DNA of 64,000 bases. It comes from CATQHP01 sp965205595. GTDB taxonomy: Bacteria; Acidobacteriota; Terriglobia; Bryobacterales; UBA6623. Below the pieces are notes generated by a model, which was given only the letters and a program-made list of their open reading frames with translations, searched no databases and was not told the origin of the DNA. Each line of letters begins with the position of its first letter. The stretch's first letter is position 1. The DNA lies in contig CBDBHI010000057.1 of NCBI GenBank assembly GCA_965205595.1, positions 17,238-81,237 of the forward strand, read 5' to 3'. The translations under genes were made by a program, and so were the position numbers. Positions 52,321-62,146 of this stretch are shown here, one piece after another.

Positions 52321-53781
52321 CCTCAATACTCGTTACTTAATTATTTTTATAGCTTTCTCGAAATCAATGCGATGGTGGCGCAGCGGCGCGCGCGGTCGGA
52401 GCGGGTAGCTGCTCATCTTCCGCTTGACTCCTCGTGGCGTACGTCTGCCGCGACTCGAACGCACATGCTTCTCGAGCAACTCCGCCAGGACGGCATCATG
52501 AAACCTGCGTTTGTCCCGAGGGGGGAATAGCCGCCGCGAGCGGCATCTTGCGTCGAATCACTCGCACCGCGTGAATATACGAAAGTCGATGCGGATCTTC
52601 GTCCGCCTCCAACGCCGCTTCGTGCAGCAAGCCGCGGATCGCAAAATGGGCCAGCATCAATCCGTAGAACTCCTGCCGCACCAGCTCCGGCGTCTTGCTG
52701 CGCAACACGATCCGCGCGCCGCGCAAGTGGGTCTTGAGTTCGTCCAGCGCGTTTTCGATCTCCCAGCGCTCGTGGTATAAAGACGCCATCTCGTTCGCCG
52801 CAGCCCGCTTGGGATCAAGCACTGTCGTCAGCAAGCGATAAAACGGCTCGGCATCCTCAACGCCTTCGAGTTCGTATTCAATCACGCGCACACGGATGCC
52901 CGCGCGGCGCTTCCGCCGATCACTTTCGGAAGCGTAGATGACGCTCAGGTAGGAGCCGTCGGCGAACCGTTCGAGCACCTCAAGACGCACATTCTTCTTG
53001 GCTCTCCACAACAGATCCGCTCCCGTTTGGCTCGCCTGCCGCCACAATTCGTAACCCAGGAAGTTGCGGTCCGCGAGGCAGAGCCAACCCTTTTGCAAGG
53101 CGGGCAGCACTTGTTTCGCCAGCGTGATTTCGCCCGCGGCGTAAGGCCCCAGGCGGCTGGCGAACAACACGTGGGTACCGTTTTCGACCAGCGAGACGAA
53201 ACGAATTTGCGGAAAGGCGCTGGGGCCGCGGCCGGCGGCCGGTCGCCCGAAGGCCTGCTGATTGCGTTTCTCATCGGCCACGTCCAAGCTGCTGCCGTCG
53301 AGCGAGACGAGCCGCCAGCGACGGTAGAACGCGCCTCGCGTGCGGCGCTTCGCCAGGGGCCGGATCAACTCGTCGTGCAGATGCGCAAGCGGCTCCCATC
53401 CGAGCCGCGTACGGGCTCGCGAGATCCCGGAATGGCCGGCGACGCGCCGCGGCTGCTTGGGGTCCCTGAATCCACTGGAGCCCTTCCAGCAAGCAACGCA
53501 GTACCTCGCGATAGGAAACCCGCATGTACAGCGCCAGAGCGATCACGTAATAGACGACGACGTGCGCGGGCAAGTCGCGCTGTCGGCGGCTGAGCCTGCC
53601 CGTGGCGGCCAGCGCCCGCTCCACCGCCACCCGAGGAAACCACTTGGCCACCACGCCCAAACTGATGTAGTCAGTAATGCGCGCATCCGCCGGCAACCGC
53701 GCTAACGTCCGTGCCATCTCGCGCCCTCCCGTCTACAAGTCAGGATAGCATCGAAATGATCTTAAGTCACGAGTATTAGGG
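52321..53781 (-). mobile_element. IS4-type insertion sequence
   Basis: The element is about 1.46 kb. Terminal inverted repeats are seen: left CCTCAATACTCGTTACTTAA at 52321, and right (reverse complement) CCCTAATACTCGTGACTTAA ending at 53781, with about three mismatches in 20. The left end begins exactly after the stop codon of the GMC gene. The transposase inside is frameshifted. No target duplication is obvious. Confidence 0.8.
52496..53717 (-). pseudogene. IS4-family transposase, frameshifted
   Basis: The N-terminal part is read from 53717 (LARLPADARITDYISLGVVAKWFPRVAVERAL, IS4 N-terminal domain) to EGLQWIQG. At about 53463 the frame must shift by one base (AGGGACCCC context) to reach DPKQPRRVAGHSGISRARTRLGWEPL. 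It then continues to the DDE core (SLDGSSLDVADEKRNQQAFG, CLADRNFLGYELW, YHERWEIENALDELKTHLRG). The combined length is about 406 residues. The element may be inactive, or use frameshifting; a mutation is more likely. Confidence 0.75.
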
Positions 53782-53845
53782 CTAGCCCGCATTTCTCCAG
53801 AGCAGAGTTCTTCTCGACTGCGCCAGAAGACTCGCACCGCCGTTA

Positions 53846-54862
53846 GAGCATATATGATTTAGGTATATACATATCCGCAAGAGCGGAAGTAGTTCTCGCA
53901 TTCGCTTGGAGAGATGGTTTCGAGGAGTTTTCCAATCTCCTCCCAGAGCGTCTCAACAGTTCGGCGAGCAGCTTTTCTGAGCAGTGCCTTGAGCTTAGAG
54001 AACATCTTTTCGATGGGGTTTAAGTCCGGTGAGTAGGGCGGTAAATAGCGCATCGTTGCGCCTTTGGCCTCGATCGCTTCTCGCACTCCCACAACCTTGT
54101 GGCTGGACAGGTTATCGGCGATGACGATGTCGCCAGGCGTAAGCGTCGGGCATAAAAATGTGCGTACGTAGGCAAGGAATGCTTCGCCGTCCATGGGTCC
54201 GTCAAGCACCATCGGCGCGCTGATTTCCCCCACTCGCAAGCCGGCGATGAAGGTTGTGGTTTGCCAATGTCCATGCGGGACCGAGGCGATGCACCGCACT
54301 CCTCTGGGTGCGCGTCCGTGGGTCCGCGCCATGTTCGTCGAGGCTCCGGTTTCGTCGAGAAACACAATCCTGGCAGCGTCGAGTGTTGGTTGCTGTTCGA
54401 CCCACTCACGCCGCGCTGCCTGCACGTAGTCGCGCTCTTGCTCGCTGGCGTGCAGGGTTTTTTTTAAAGGTCAGGTTCCACTTGTTGAGCTGATGCCAAA
54501 GGGCCGAAGGCTTGATTTCAATCCCGTGCTCGGCCAGACGCTCACACATCTGAGCCAGAGTCATGTCCTTTTTTTCTTTGATCCATTCACGCAGGAGCGG
54601 CTCCTTGTCCGCGAGTCGAGAGCGCCGATAACCGCCCATCCGTAGGCTGTCTCGCTGACCTGTTTTCTCAAAACGGTTGCGCACCTGATAGACCCACACG
54701 CGGCTCACCTCATAGCGTTTTGCAATATCAGTTGGTCGCTCCCCGCGCTCCAACGCACCCAGCACTCGATCCCGTAAGTCTCTTGAATATGCACGCATCG
54801 CTCGCCTCCTTTCCGGCGTCGATACGATACCACAAATGTCTATACTTAAATCAAATATGCTC
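53846..54862 (-). mobile_element. IS630-family insertion sequence
   Basis: The element is about 1.0 kb. Ends are GAGCATATATGATTTAGGTA (left) and, in reverse complement at the right, GAGCATATTTGATTTAAGTA. A TA dinucleotide flanks each end (53844-53845 and 54863-54864), the target duplication expected of IS630/Tc1-mariner elements. It disrupts the C-terminus of a PfkB kinase gene. Confidence 0.88.
53859..54798 (-). CDS. IS630-family transposase in two frames (A8 slip site)
   Basis: The upstream frame from ATG 54798 encodes the helix-turn-helix part (RDLRDRVLGALERGERPTDIAKRYEVSRVWVYQVRNRF) to NKWNLTFKK. At a run of eight A (minus strand, about 54460) a +1 slip gives TLHASEQERDYVQAARREW. This leads into the DDE domain (IVFLDETGAST, IVIADNLSSHK, LPPYSPDLNPIEKMFSKLK). 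The full product is about 312 residues. Programmed frameshifting is known in this family, but a one-base homopolymer error cannot be ruled out. Confidence 0.8.
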
Positions 54863-55723
54863 TAGGGTGACCTGTTCGAGGTTGGGCACCTTGCCTAACT
54901 TGCAGCGGAGAGCGGCGGCAGCCGTTGCGAACTGAAGGGCTTCGAACTCCGATCGGCGTTGCGCAAGAGCGAGGGCGAACGCTCCGTGGAATACATCGCC
55001 CGCGCCGGTGCTGTCGACGACGGTTACTTCATGAGCTGGGATCCGGCCGCCCTCGTAGGCCGCTCCTTTGTCGCCGAGGGTGACGGCTCCCCAGGCGCCC
55101 ATGGCTGCGATCTTTTCTAGGAGGCTGCGGACGCCTCCGTGAGCGTGGGCCATATCTTCGTCGGCGATGACGTGGGTCGCCGTCCGTGCGATCTCCCAGA
55201 CCCCCGGGGTGTCTAGGTCGAAGTCGACGACGACGGGCACATTTCGCTCACGGGCCAGTTGGGCTAGGCGTAGGCCGCCTTCCTCCCAGCGGCCGTCGAC
55301 GAGCAGGGCATCGGCGCTAGAAACGGCGTCGTCTGGAATCCAGCTCGGGTCGTCGGGGACTCCGTCCCCCCAGTAGGGGAAGAGGAAACGCTCGCCGTCG
55401 GCGCGAACAAAGCATTCGCAGCGCGGACTCGTACCGTGGAATTCGCGGTAGTTTGCGGTGTCGACTCCGTTGGATTCGAGCAGTCCGGCAATCTGAATAC
55501 CGGCGGGGTCGTTTCCTCGGCGTCCCCAAAGGGACGCGATTCCACCGAGGCGCGCAGCGGCGACAGCTCCGACCGCGGCGGGACCGCCTAGGGCGTCCTC
55601 GCGCCTCGGTACTCAAGCGCGGCGGGTCGAAGGGGGGAATTCGTCGACGAATAGGCGGTTGTCGAGGCAGCCCATCCCGACCGCCAGTACGTGGGGTTTC
55701 GAATTGCCTAACGAGGGTCGCAT
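54863..55723 (-). pseudogene. PfkB-family carbohydrate kinase, interrupted
   Basis: The start is ATG 55723 (RPSLGNSKPHVLAVGMGCLDN). An in-frame TGA at 55613-55615 follows PPSTRRA. The same frame then continues unbroken: DALGGPAAVGAVAAARLGG, FVRADGERFLFPYWGDGVP, VTLGDKGAAYEGGRIPAHEV and VVDSTGAGDVFHGAFALALAQ, the PfkB signature 2 with catalytic Asp. The C-terminus runs into the IS630 end, which supplies a stop after EQVTLEHI. It is therefore doubly damaged. It would have phosphorylated a sugar or nucleoside. Confidence 0.8.
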
Positions 55724-56131
55724 ATCCGCCAGTCCATGTTAGCGATCTCCGAGAAAGACTGTCTCTCTCGCCAAGGTTGGACGTAATTTTCTCGATTTCG
55801 CGTATCTTCTTTAGAATCTATGATTTCAAGAATCCTTTCCAGCTTGTGGCGCATCTCCGCCGTCGAAATGTCCGGATTTGGCCGGATTTGGCAGGTTTAC
55901 GCTAAAAATCGAGTACCCGGACGAGGAATTCCTCGCGCGCTCATCCAATTCGATCTCCGTGGCCGGATCTTGGCTGCCGCGCCGTGGCCGGATTTGGCAG
56001 GGTTTTTGTGAAATTTCGAGCCTCCTTGCAGGGCTTTCCGCACCCTGCAGGTATAGTGTAAGGCCCGTGTGTCCGGTTTCCGGCCGACCGAATCGCTAGG
56101 TTGTTGATTTCAAAGGCAAAAGAAATTTCAA
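55724..56131. other. Intergenic region upstream of group II intron 1
   Basis: No credible coding region. It contains repeated copies of a GGCCGGATTTGGCAGG-like unit (55879-55895 and 55986-56002, with a diverged form at 55963-55975). A hairpin with a 7-bp stem TGCAGGG/CCCTGCA lies at 56027-56049. A TATAGTG -10-like hexamer follows at about 56052. The group II intron begins about 80 bp after this hairpin. Confidence 0.45.
56027..56049 (+). terminator. Stem-loop upstream of intron 1
   Basis: A perfect 7-bp stem (TGCAGGG / CCCTGCA) with a 9-nt loop. No T-run follows, so terminator function is uncertain. Confidence 0.35.
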
Positions 56132-56411
56132 GAGCGCCGGGATAAACCGGCATGTTGTTGGGAATGAAAGAGTCCTACAAGGAAGGAGTTAGCGAGCCAC
56201 CTTGGCCCCGAGTTTTGCGGACGGCGTCGCGAGGCGACGGTCGAAGCGTAAACAGGGGTGCCGGCGGGCCGGGCTATTGAGCTTCGAAAATTCTTGTCTC
56301 AGGGCGCCGACCACGTTTGAAAGATGGGAAGGCAACACGGGCGTTCGCGTGATTCGCGAGTGGACGTCCGGCCCTGCGTAGTCTGAGAACCTGAGCACGT
56401 CGAGAAACAAC

Positions 56412-57971
56412 ATGCACGAGAACCGGGAGACCTCTGGAGTGTCTCGAGCTGATCGAGACCGGTCCGAGAAGGCGCTAAGCCGAACGGCGGGCATGTACGC
56501 TCCAGAGGAGTCTGACTGCGCCGTAGTACCTGTGAACCGACCGAACAAAGAGAGGCAACTCTTGGCGGAGGCCGGGGAGGGAAGGGTGCAGACCAAGGAG
56601 AACAGCGAAGGGTCCTACACGAGCCCGACACGGAGCGGGAAAAGAGTGTCCCAAGGACTTGGAGGTGTGCGTCGAACAGCCAAAGAGAGGAGGCAGGAAA
56701 GGTTCAGCGCTTTGCTCCACCATCTGAACGTGGATCAACTACGGGAAAGCTTTTACTCGCTACAGAGAAAAGCCGCGCCTGGAGTCGACGGCGTGACGTG
56801 GCGGGAGTACGAGACCGGGCTTGAGGATCGACTGGTCGATCTGCACAGCCGGGTGCATCGGGGTAAGTATCGGGCGCAGCCCTCGCGGAGAGTCTATATC
56901 GAGAAGGCCGACGGGCGGCAACGTCCGTTGGGCATTGCGGCGCTGGAGGACAAGATCGTCCAACAGGCCGTAGTGACGATCCTCAATCAAATCTATGAGG
57001 TCGACTTCAAGGGCTTTTCGTACGGGTTTCGACCGGGACGCGGTCCGCATCAGGCGCTCGATGCGCTGTCGGTGGGGATCGAATCCAAGCGCGTGAACTG
57101 GGTGTTGGACTGTGATGTGCGGTCGTTCTTCGACACGGTGTCGCATGAATGGCTGGACAAGTTCATCCGGCACCGCGTGGCCGATTCGAGGGTACTTCGT
57201 CTGATCCAGAAATGGCTGAAGGCGGGCATATCCGAGGAGGGCGAATGGTTGGAGACCAAGGTAGGGACTCCGCAAGGGGCGGTGATTTCACCGCTATTAG
57301 CGAATATCTATCTTCATTATGTTTTCGATTTGTGGGTGGAAGCCTGGCGCAAGAAAGTGGCAACGGGCGACGTGATCGTCGTTCGTTACGCCGACGACAT
57401 TGTGGTGGGCTTTGAGCACCGGGTGGAAGCGGAACGGTTTCGGAGAGAGCTTCAAGAACGTTTCGCCAAGTTCGGTCTGGAACTTCATGCGGGCAAGACG
57501 CGGTTGATCGAGTTTGGGCGGTTCGCCGCCCAGAACCGGACGAGACGGGGCGAGGGAAAGCCGGCGACCTTCGATTTCTTGGGCTTCACGCATTATTGTG
57601 GGAAGCGCAGGAAGACGGGCACGTTTACCGTCTGGCGCAAGACGGTTAAGAGGCGGATGGTGGCGAAGCTGCATCAGTTGAAGGCAGTTCTGCGTCGCCG
57701 GATGCACGAGCCGACGGCGCTGGTCGGGGCCTGGCTGAAGCGGGTCGTCGAGGGCTTTTACCAATACCACGCGGTTCCGGGCAACTCGGATCGGCTGGCG
57801 TTGTTCCAATACCGGCTGCGCATGCTGTGGCGACGCGTGTTGTTTCGTCGCAGTCAGAAGGGACGCAAGTCCTGGAAGAGACTCAACCGACTGTTGGACC
57901 GCTGGATTCCTCGCCCTCGCGTTCTGCATCCTTATCCGCCGGAGCGTTTCTACGCCAATCATCCGAGGTAG
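56412..57971 (+). CDS. ltrA: Group II intron reverse transcriptase/maturase (LtrA type), intact
   Basis: The product has 519 residues as read from ATG 56412; the first about 95 residues are part of the intron RNA and may be untranslated. RT blocks are seen: GKYRAQPSRRVYIEKADGRQ, the conserved RPLGIAALEDKIVQQAV, YGFRPGR, DCDVRSFFDTV, GTPQGAVISPLLANIYLHYV and the catalytic VVRYADDIVVGFE (Asp328, Asp329). A thumb/X maturase domain follows (FDFLGFTHYCGKRRKTG, WLKRVVEGFYQYHAVPGN). There is no HNH endonuclease domain. It promotes intron splicing and retrohoming. Confidence 0.93.
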   Translation: MHENRETSGVSRADRDRSEKALSRTAGMYAPEESDCAVVPVNRPNKERQLLAEAGEGRVQTKENSEGSYTSPTRSGKRVSQGLGGVRRTAKERRQERFSALLHHLNVDQLRESFYSLQRKAAPGVDGVTWREYETGLEDRLVDLHSRVHRGKYRAQPSRRVYIEKADGRQRPLGIAALEDKIVQQAVVTILNQIYEVDFKGFSYGFRPGRGPHQALDALSVGIESKRVNWVLDCDVRSFFDTVSHEWLDKFIRHRVADSRVLRLIQKWLKAGISEEGEWLETKVGTPQGAVISPLLANIYLHYVFDLWVEAWRKKVATGDVIVVRYADDIVVGFEHRVEAERFRRELQERFAKFGLELHAGKTRLIEFGRFAAQNRTRRGEGKPATFDFLGFTHYCGKRRKTGTFTVWRKTVKRRMVAKLHQLKAVLRRRMHEPTALVGAWLKRVVEGFYQYHAVPGNSDRLALFQYRLRMLWRRVLFRRSQKGRKSWKRLNRLLDRWIPRPRVLHPYPPERFYANHPR

Positions 57972-58044
57972 GAGCCCAGTGCATTAGCAGTGCACGCTGG
58001 GATCTGTGCGGGGGGTGCCGGGCGACCGGCATCCCTACCGCGAT
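57972..58044 (+). ncRNA. Group II intron 1 domains V and VI
   Basis: Domain V starts with GAGCCCAGTGC (the catalytic triad AGC) and closes with GCTGGGATC at 58004. Domain VI follows: TGTGCGGGGGG, a stem GTGCCGG with GCGA tetraloop, CCGGCAT, and CCCTACCGCGAT with a candidate branch adenosine in CCTACC. Compared with intron 2, two base pairs of the domain VI stem change on both sides (T-A to C-G, C-G to T-A), supporting the fold. Confidence 0.75.
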
Positions 58045-58298
58045 AATCGCGGTACGACCGTTTGGGCGGGTTTCGTCTTGGCCGTTGCGAGCCTCAAACG
58101 CCCTGTTTTTTATGAACATTGAGATCGCTGGAAGCTGCTGATTCATAGGGTTTGCTACGTTTTAACCCTGTCCCCGATCTCCCTGAATATGCTCTAGCCT
58201 GCTCTTGAATATGCTCTCGCCCGGGGCGCAGCGCACCCACAACCGCAGCCCGGCGATAACATAGAAAATCGGACGCTCTCCCTGTTTCTCCAATTCCC
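58045..58298. other. Intergenic, with short IS630-end-like repeats
   Basis: No gene is seen. TGAATATGCTCT occurs twice (58184-58195 and 58206-58217). It resembles the reverse complement of the IS630 end at 53846-54862 (AATATGCTC), and may be scars of excised or solo IS630 ends. Confidence 0.3.
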
Positions 58299-58982
58299 CT
58301 ACCGCCGCGAACCGCGTGCCAGTCGGACAAGTTTCCTAATGCTTTCTGGCGCATATCGGCGCAGGCGCTCGCGCCACGTATACCGCAAAAGCTCGGTTCG
58401 GTTGTATCCCTGCTCCGCCCAGCCATCGCCGTCAGACGGGAAGGCCGGCGCGGCGGTACGGCGAAAAAAAGCGGTCTGGTGGACAACCGCTTCGAGGTCA
58501 AACATGACGTCTTGCCGCAAAAACTTAAACAGATTGTGGACCGTACGGATCTGTAGATCGTCCACGATCAGCATCCCGTCGGCGCGGATCCGCGGGTAAA
58601 AGTGAAAATACTCGACATCGGGAAACGGATACGCGTGCGGACCGTCGATGAGAACCGCATCCAACTCACCAACGAATCGGTGACCAGGCAGTGTCTCCTG
58701 CGTCGGCCCGCCGACGAACTCGATTTCGGCCCCGCCCAAGGACGAAGAGTTCCGTACGCGATCGAAAACACCAAACTCGTCAAACGAAAAAACGGTATGT
58801 GAGCGGCTGAATCGCGAGAAGACTAGAGTACTCGCGCCGCACCCGGTTTCAGCCGTAGCTACCGGCTGCAGCTCGGCCAACCTCTCGGCCAGGTACTCAA
58901 GCGTGCCGCGCGCCAGAGGGTACGGCGACAGTTCCAGCGCCTCGTCGATCAACGAATCAGTGTCCATTTGAGCGTAATTCAA
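58299..58982 (-). CDS. Class I SAM-dependent methyltransferase
   Basis: The product has 227 residues. The SAM-binding motif is ATAETGCGASTLVFSRFS, the acidic strand-2 end VFSFDEFG, and post-I/II segments AVLIDGPHAYPFPDVEY and DGMLIVDDLQIRTV. This resembles TylF/CmcI-like or Methyltransf_24 enzymes. The N-terminal ELSPYPLARGTLEYLAERLA helps bind the substrate. The substrate is unknown. ATG 58982 is used; ATG 58967 is also possible. It lies alone between the two group II introns. Confidence 0.8.
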   Translation of the reverse strand: MNYAQMDTDSLIDEALELSPYPLARGTLEYLAERLAELQPVATAETGCGASTLVFSRFSRSHTVFSFDEFGVFDRVRNSSSLGGAEIEFVGGPTQETLPGHRFVGELDAVLIDGPHAYPFPDVEYFHFYPRIRADGMLIVDDLQIRTVHNLFKFLRQDVMFDLEAVVHQTAFFRRTAAPAFPSDGDGWAEQGYNRTELLRYTWRERLRRYAPESIRKLVRLARGSRR

Positions 58983-59430
58983 GGCTATACGGGGCGGGAC
59001 GGCCTGGTTTCGTATCCACCATCTGCCGAAACAAATTATAGTCCAACGAATTTGAATTTAGAGGCTGTCCGAAAGCGCCGGGATAAACCGGCGGAGAGTC
59101 GGGGATGAAAGAGCCCCCCAGTGAAGGAGTAGCGAAGCACGCTGACCTCGAGTCATGCGGCGGCGACGGTGACGTCGCGGCTGAAGCGTTGACAGAGGCA
59201 CTGGCGGGCCGGCTAATGAGCCGCGAAATACTGAGATCCGGGCGCCGACGCTGTGGACAGAAGGGGAAGGTCACATCGTTGGTTGCGCTTTCGCGAGCGG
59301 CAAACGAGCCCGGCGCGGTCGGTAGAACCCGTGCACGTCAGGAAACTCTCCGCACGAGAACCGGGAGACCTCAACAACGCCTGTTGCGAAGAACAGGCCG
59401 GCGGGAAAAGGCGCAAGCCGTACGCCCCGC

Positions 59431-60912
59431 ATGCACGTCGTTGCGGAGTCGGAGCGGGAGATAGTACCGCTGAAGGATTCCAACAAGGACGAGCGATCGG
59501 CGGCGGAGAGTCTGGAGGGAAGCGAGCGCGTCAAGGAGAACGACCCTGCGCCGCGCACGGTCCGCGCACAGCAGCGGGCAGCCGTGTCCCCGCGGTTGGA
59601 GGGCCTGCGGCAAGCCGCGCGTAGGCAAGCGACCGGGAAGTTTACTTCCCTGTTGCAGCAGCTCACGCCGGAGCTTCTCACGAGCAGCTTTTACTCGTTA
59701 AAGAGACAAGCGGCTGTGGGAGTGGACGGGGTGAGGTGGCGTGAGTACGAAACCGGATTAACGGATCGGATTATCGATCTTCACGACCGGGTGCGGCGGG
59801 GCGGCGCATAGCGCGCCCAACCTTCGCGACGCGTGTACATTCCCAAGCCCGACGGGCGGCAGCGCCCGTTGGGCGTCACAGCTATGGAGGACAAGATTGT
59901 CCAACAAGCGGTGACGACGATCCGCAACTGTATTTATGAGGAGCGATTCTTGGGGTTTTCGTACGGATTGCGGCCACGGCGCTCGGCGCATCATGCGCTC
60001 GATGCGTTGACGGTCGGGATCAGCACGCAACGGACGAGATGGGTTCTTGCTGCGGACATCCAGGGGTTCTTCGATAACCTCGATCCCGAATGGCTGCTCA
60101 AGTTCCTCGAACATGAGATCGCCGACCGACGCATTCTACGCTTGATCCAGAAGTGGCTGAAGGCCGGGGTGTCAGAAGACGGCGAGTGCTCGGAGACGAA
60201 GAAGGGGACTCCGCAAGGGGCGGTGATTTCGCCGCTTTTGGCGAACGTCTACCTGCATTACGTCTTTGATTTATGGCTGCAAGCCGGGCGCAAGAAAGTG
60301 GCGACGGGCCGCGTGATCGGGGTGCGTTACGCCGCCGACTTCGTGCTGGGTTTCGAGCAACGGGCCGATGCCGAGCGGTTTCTCGAAGAACTTCGAGAGC
60401 GGTTGGCGAAGTTCGGGCTCGAGCTGCATGCGGGTAAGACGCGGTTGATCGAGTTTGGTCGTTGGGCGATCGCCGAACGGCGCAAACGTGGGGCGGGGAA
60501 ACCCGAGACCTTCGACTTTTTGGGGTTCACGCATATCTGCGAGATCCACAAGAAGAGCGGCTATTTCGTGGTGCAGCGCAAGACGATGCGAAAGCGGAAG
60601 CGGGCGAAGCTGGCTGACATTAAGCAGCAGCTTCGGCTGCGGATGCACGCACCGGTGCGTGAGACCGGGGAGTGGCTGCGGTCGCTGCTGGGCGGTTACT
60701 TTCGTTACCACGGCGTGCCGGGAAACTTGCGGACGGCGGCGAGCTTTCGCGGAGCGGTATCGTGGCTCTGGCTGCGAACGCCGCGGCGAAGGAGCCAGAA
60801 GCATCGAATGCCCTGGCGGCGTTACTACGAACTTGAGCGACGCTTCTTGCCGAAGGCTCATCCGTATCATCCGTTTCCGGCGCAGCGGTTTGCGGCCCTG
60901 CATCCGAGCTAG
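59431..60912 (+). pseudogene. Group II intron maturase, inactivated (amber codon and YAAD)
   Basis: The frame of about 493 codons is homologous throughout to the maturase at 56412. A TAG at 59809-59811 replaces the Tyr codon expected in GKYRAQPSRR (here GGA-stop-RAQPSRR), cutting the protein. Beyond it, the RT catalytic motif reads RYAADFVLG instead of RYADDIVVG, losing the first catalytic Asp. ATG 59884 could restart translation but would give a protein lacking the first RT blocks and that Asp. The thumb/X domain is present. It cannot be an active RT, though maturase-like RNA binding is conceivable. Confidence 0.88.
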
Positions 60913-61021
60913 GAGATGAAATGAGGAGGCCCGTCAGGGGAGTGAGTTAAGCTCCCCGCAAAGGGCGTCGCCGCAGGGCGGCGATCCTGGATTGTTGTAA
61001 GGACAAAAGGAGAGACGAGCC

Positions 61022-62146
61022 ATGAAGAAACAGAGCAAGACCCTGGTAGTGAGATCGAAACAAGAGATGATCGAGCGCGGTATGAATGCCGTAGCCGGGC
61101 TCGACTTGGGCGACAAGCACAGTGTTGTGACGGTGATGGACCTCGACGGCGAGATCGTGGAGCGCAAAAAGATTGCGACTAGCTTGGCCGGGTTCGAACG
61201 TTATTTCCAAGCCTGGGTCCAGATGCGAGTGGTGTTTGAAGCCGGCACTCACGCCAACTGGACCTACCGCTTGCTCGAGCGCTTGGGACACGCGCCGTTG
61301 ATGGCCGACACGCGCCGTCTGGCGCTGATCACACAATCGCTGTCGAAGGACGACCGCAAAGACTCCGAGCGATTGGCGGAGTTGGGACTGCGGATGCCTG
61401 AGATGTTGCATGCGGTCGAGCCGTGCTCGTTGGAAACCCAGAACGATCGCGCGGTATGGAAGGCCCGCGAGGCGCTGGTGGAAGTACGCACGAAGCTGAT
61501 CAACAACATACGCGGCACGCTGAAGAGTTTCGGGCGGCGGCTGCCGGCTTTGACTTCCCCCGCGTTTGCCAAGAAAGCGGGTCCGCTGCTGCCGGTTGAG
61601 TTGCGAGACGTGCTGCATCCCCTGCTGCTGCTGATCCAGCATGCCACGGACGAGATCCGCCGCTATGACAAGCGAATCGAAGAGCTTGCAAACAAGAAGT
61701 ACCCACAAACGAAGCGGATGCGCTCGGCCAATGGTGTGGGCGTGATCACCTCGCCGGCCTTCGTGCTGAATCTGGATAACGACCCGAATCGACTACGGCA
61801 CAGCCGGGACGCCGGCGCGCGAGTCGGACTGCGACCGAAGCGACGCGATTCGGGGGAGCGTTCACCCGAGCTGGGCATCACCAAGACGGGGGATCCGATG
61901 ATGCGGCGACTACTGGTGCAATGCGCCCAGCACATCTTGGGTCATCGTGGAAAGGATTCGGCGCTGCGACGTTGGGGTTTAGGGTTAGCGGCTCGTGGTG
62001 GGACCAAGAGCGCCAAGCGCAAGGCGGTGGTGGCGGTGGCGCGCAAGCTGGCGGTGCTGCTGCACGTGTTGTGGCAACGCGACGTGGACTTCGACCCGTT
62101 CTACGGCGTTGACGATGTTCCCGAAGCCGTGCCACAAGCAGCATAG
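61022..62146 (+). CDS. IS110/IS1111-family transposase (DEDD recombinase)
   Basis: The product has 374 residues. The N-terminal RuvC-like DEDD part shows VAGLDLGDKHSVVTV, VVFEAGTHANW and SLSKDDRKDSERLAELG. The C-terminal transposase_20 part shows RMRSANGVGVITSPAFV, VGLRPKRRDSGE, ELGITKTGDPMMRRLLVQCAQHI, with the serine-nucleophile region. The frame is intact, so this element probably inserted late. A GGAGAGACG ribosome-binding site precedes it. Confidence 0.92.
   Translation: MKKQSKTLVVRSKQEMIERGMNAVAGLDLGDKHSVVTVMDLDGEIVERKKIATSLAGFERYFQAWVQMRVVFEAGTHANWTYRLLERLGHAPLMADTRRLALITQSLSKDDRKDSERLAELGLRMPEMLHAVEPCSLETQNDRAVWKAREALVEVRTKLINNIRGTLKSFGRRLPALTSPAFAKKAGPLLPVELRDVLHPLLLLIQHATDEIRRYDKRIEELANKKYPQTKRMRSANGVGVITSPAFVLNLDNDPNRLRHSRDAGARVGLRPKRRDSGERSPELGITKTGDPMMRRLLVQCAQHILGHRGKDSALRRWGLGLAARGGTKSAKRKAVVAVARKLAVLLHVLWQRDVDFDPFYGVDDVPEAVPQAA

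Larger units (their letters stand above)
56132..58044 (+). mobile_element. Group II intron 1, with intact maturase
   Basis: The intron RNA begins near GAGCGCCGGGATAAACCGGC (56132) and shares this 5' block and later conserved pieces (GAAAGAG, AAGGAG, GCGGGCCGG) with intron 2. A reverse transcriptase gene sits in domain IV. Domain V (57972-58004) and domain VI follow the stop codon directly and end near CCGCGAT (58044). The exact 5' and 3' splice sites are estimated within a few bases. The intron lies outside any evident gene. Confidence 0.75.

Noticed and set aside
55613..55615. Selenocysteine codon in the PfkB gene
   Set aside because: PfkB kinases have no selenocysteine at this position and the gene is also disrupted by an IS; a nonsense mutation is far more likely.
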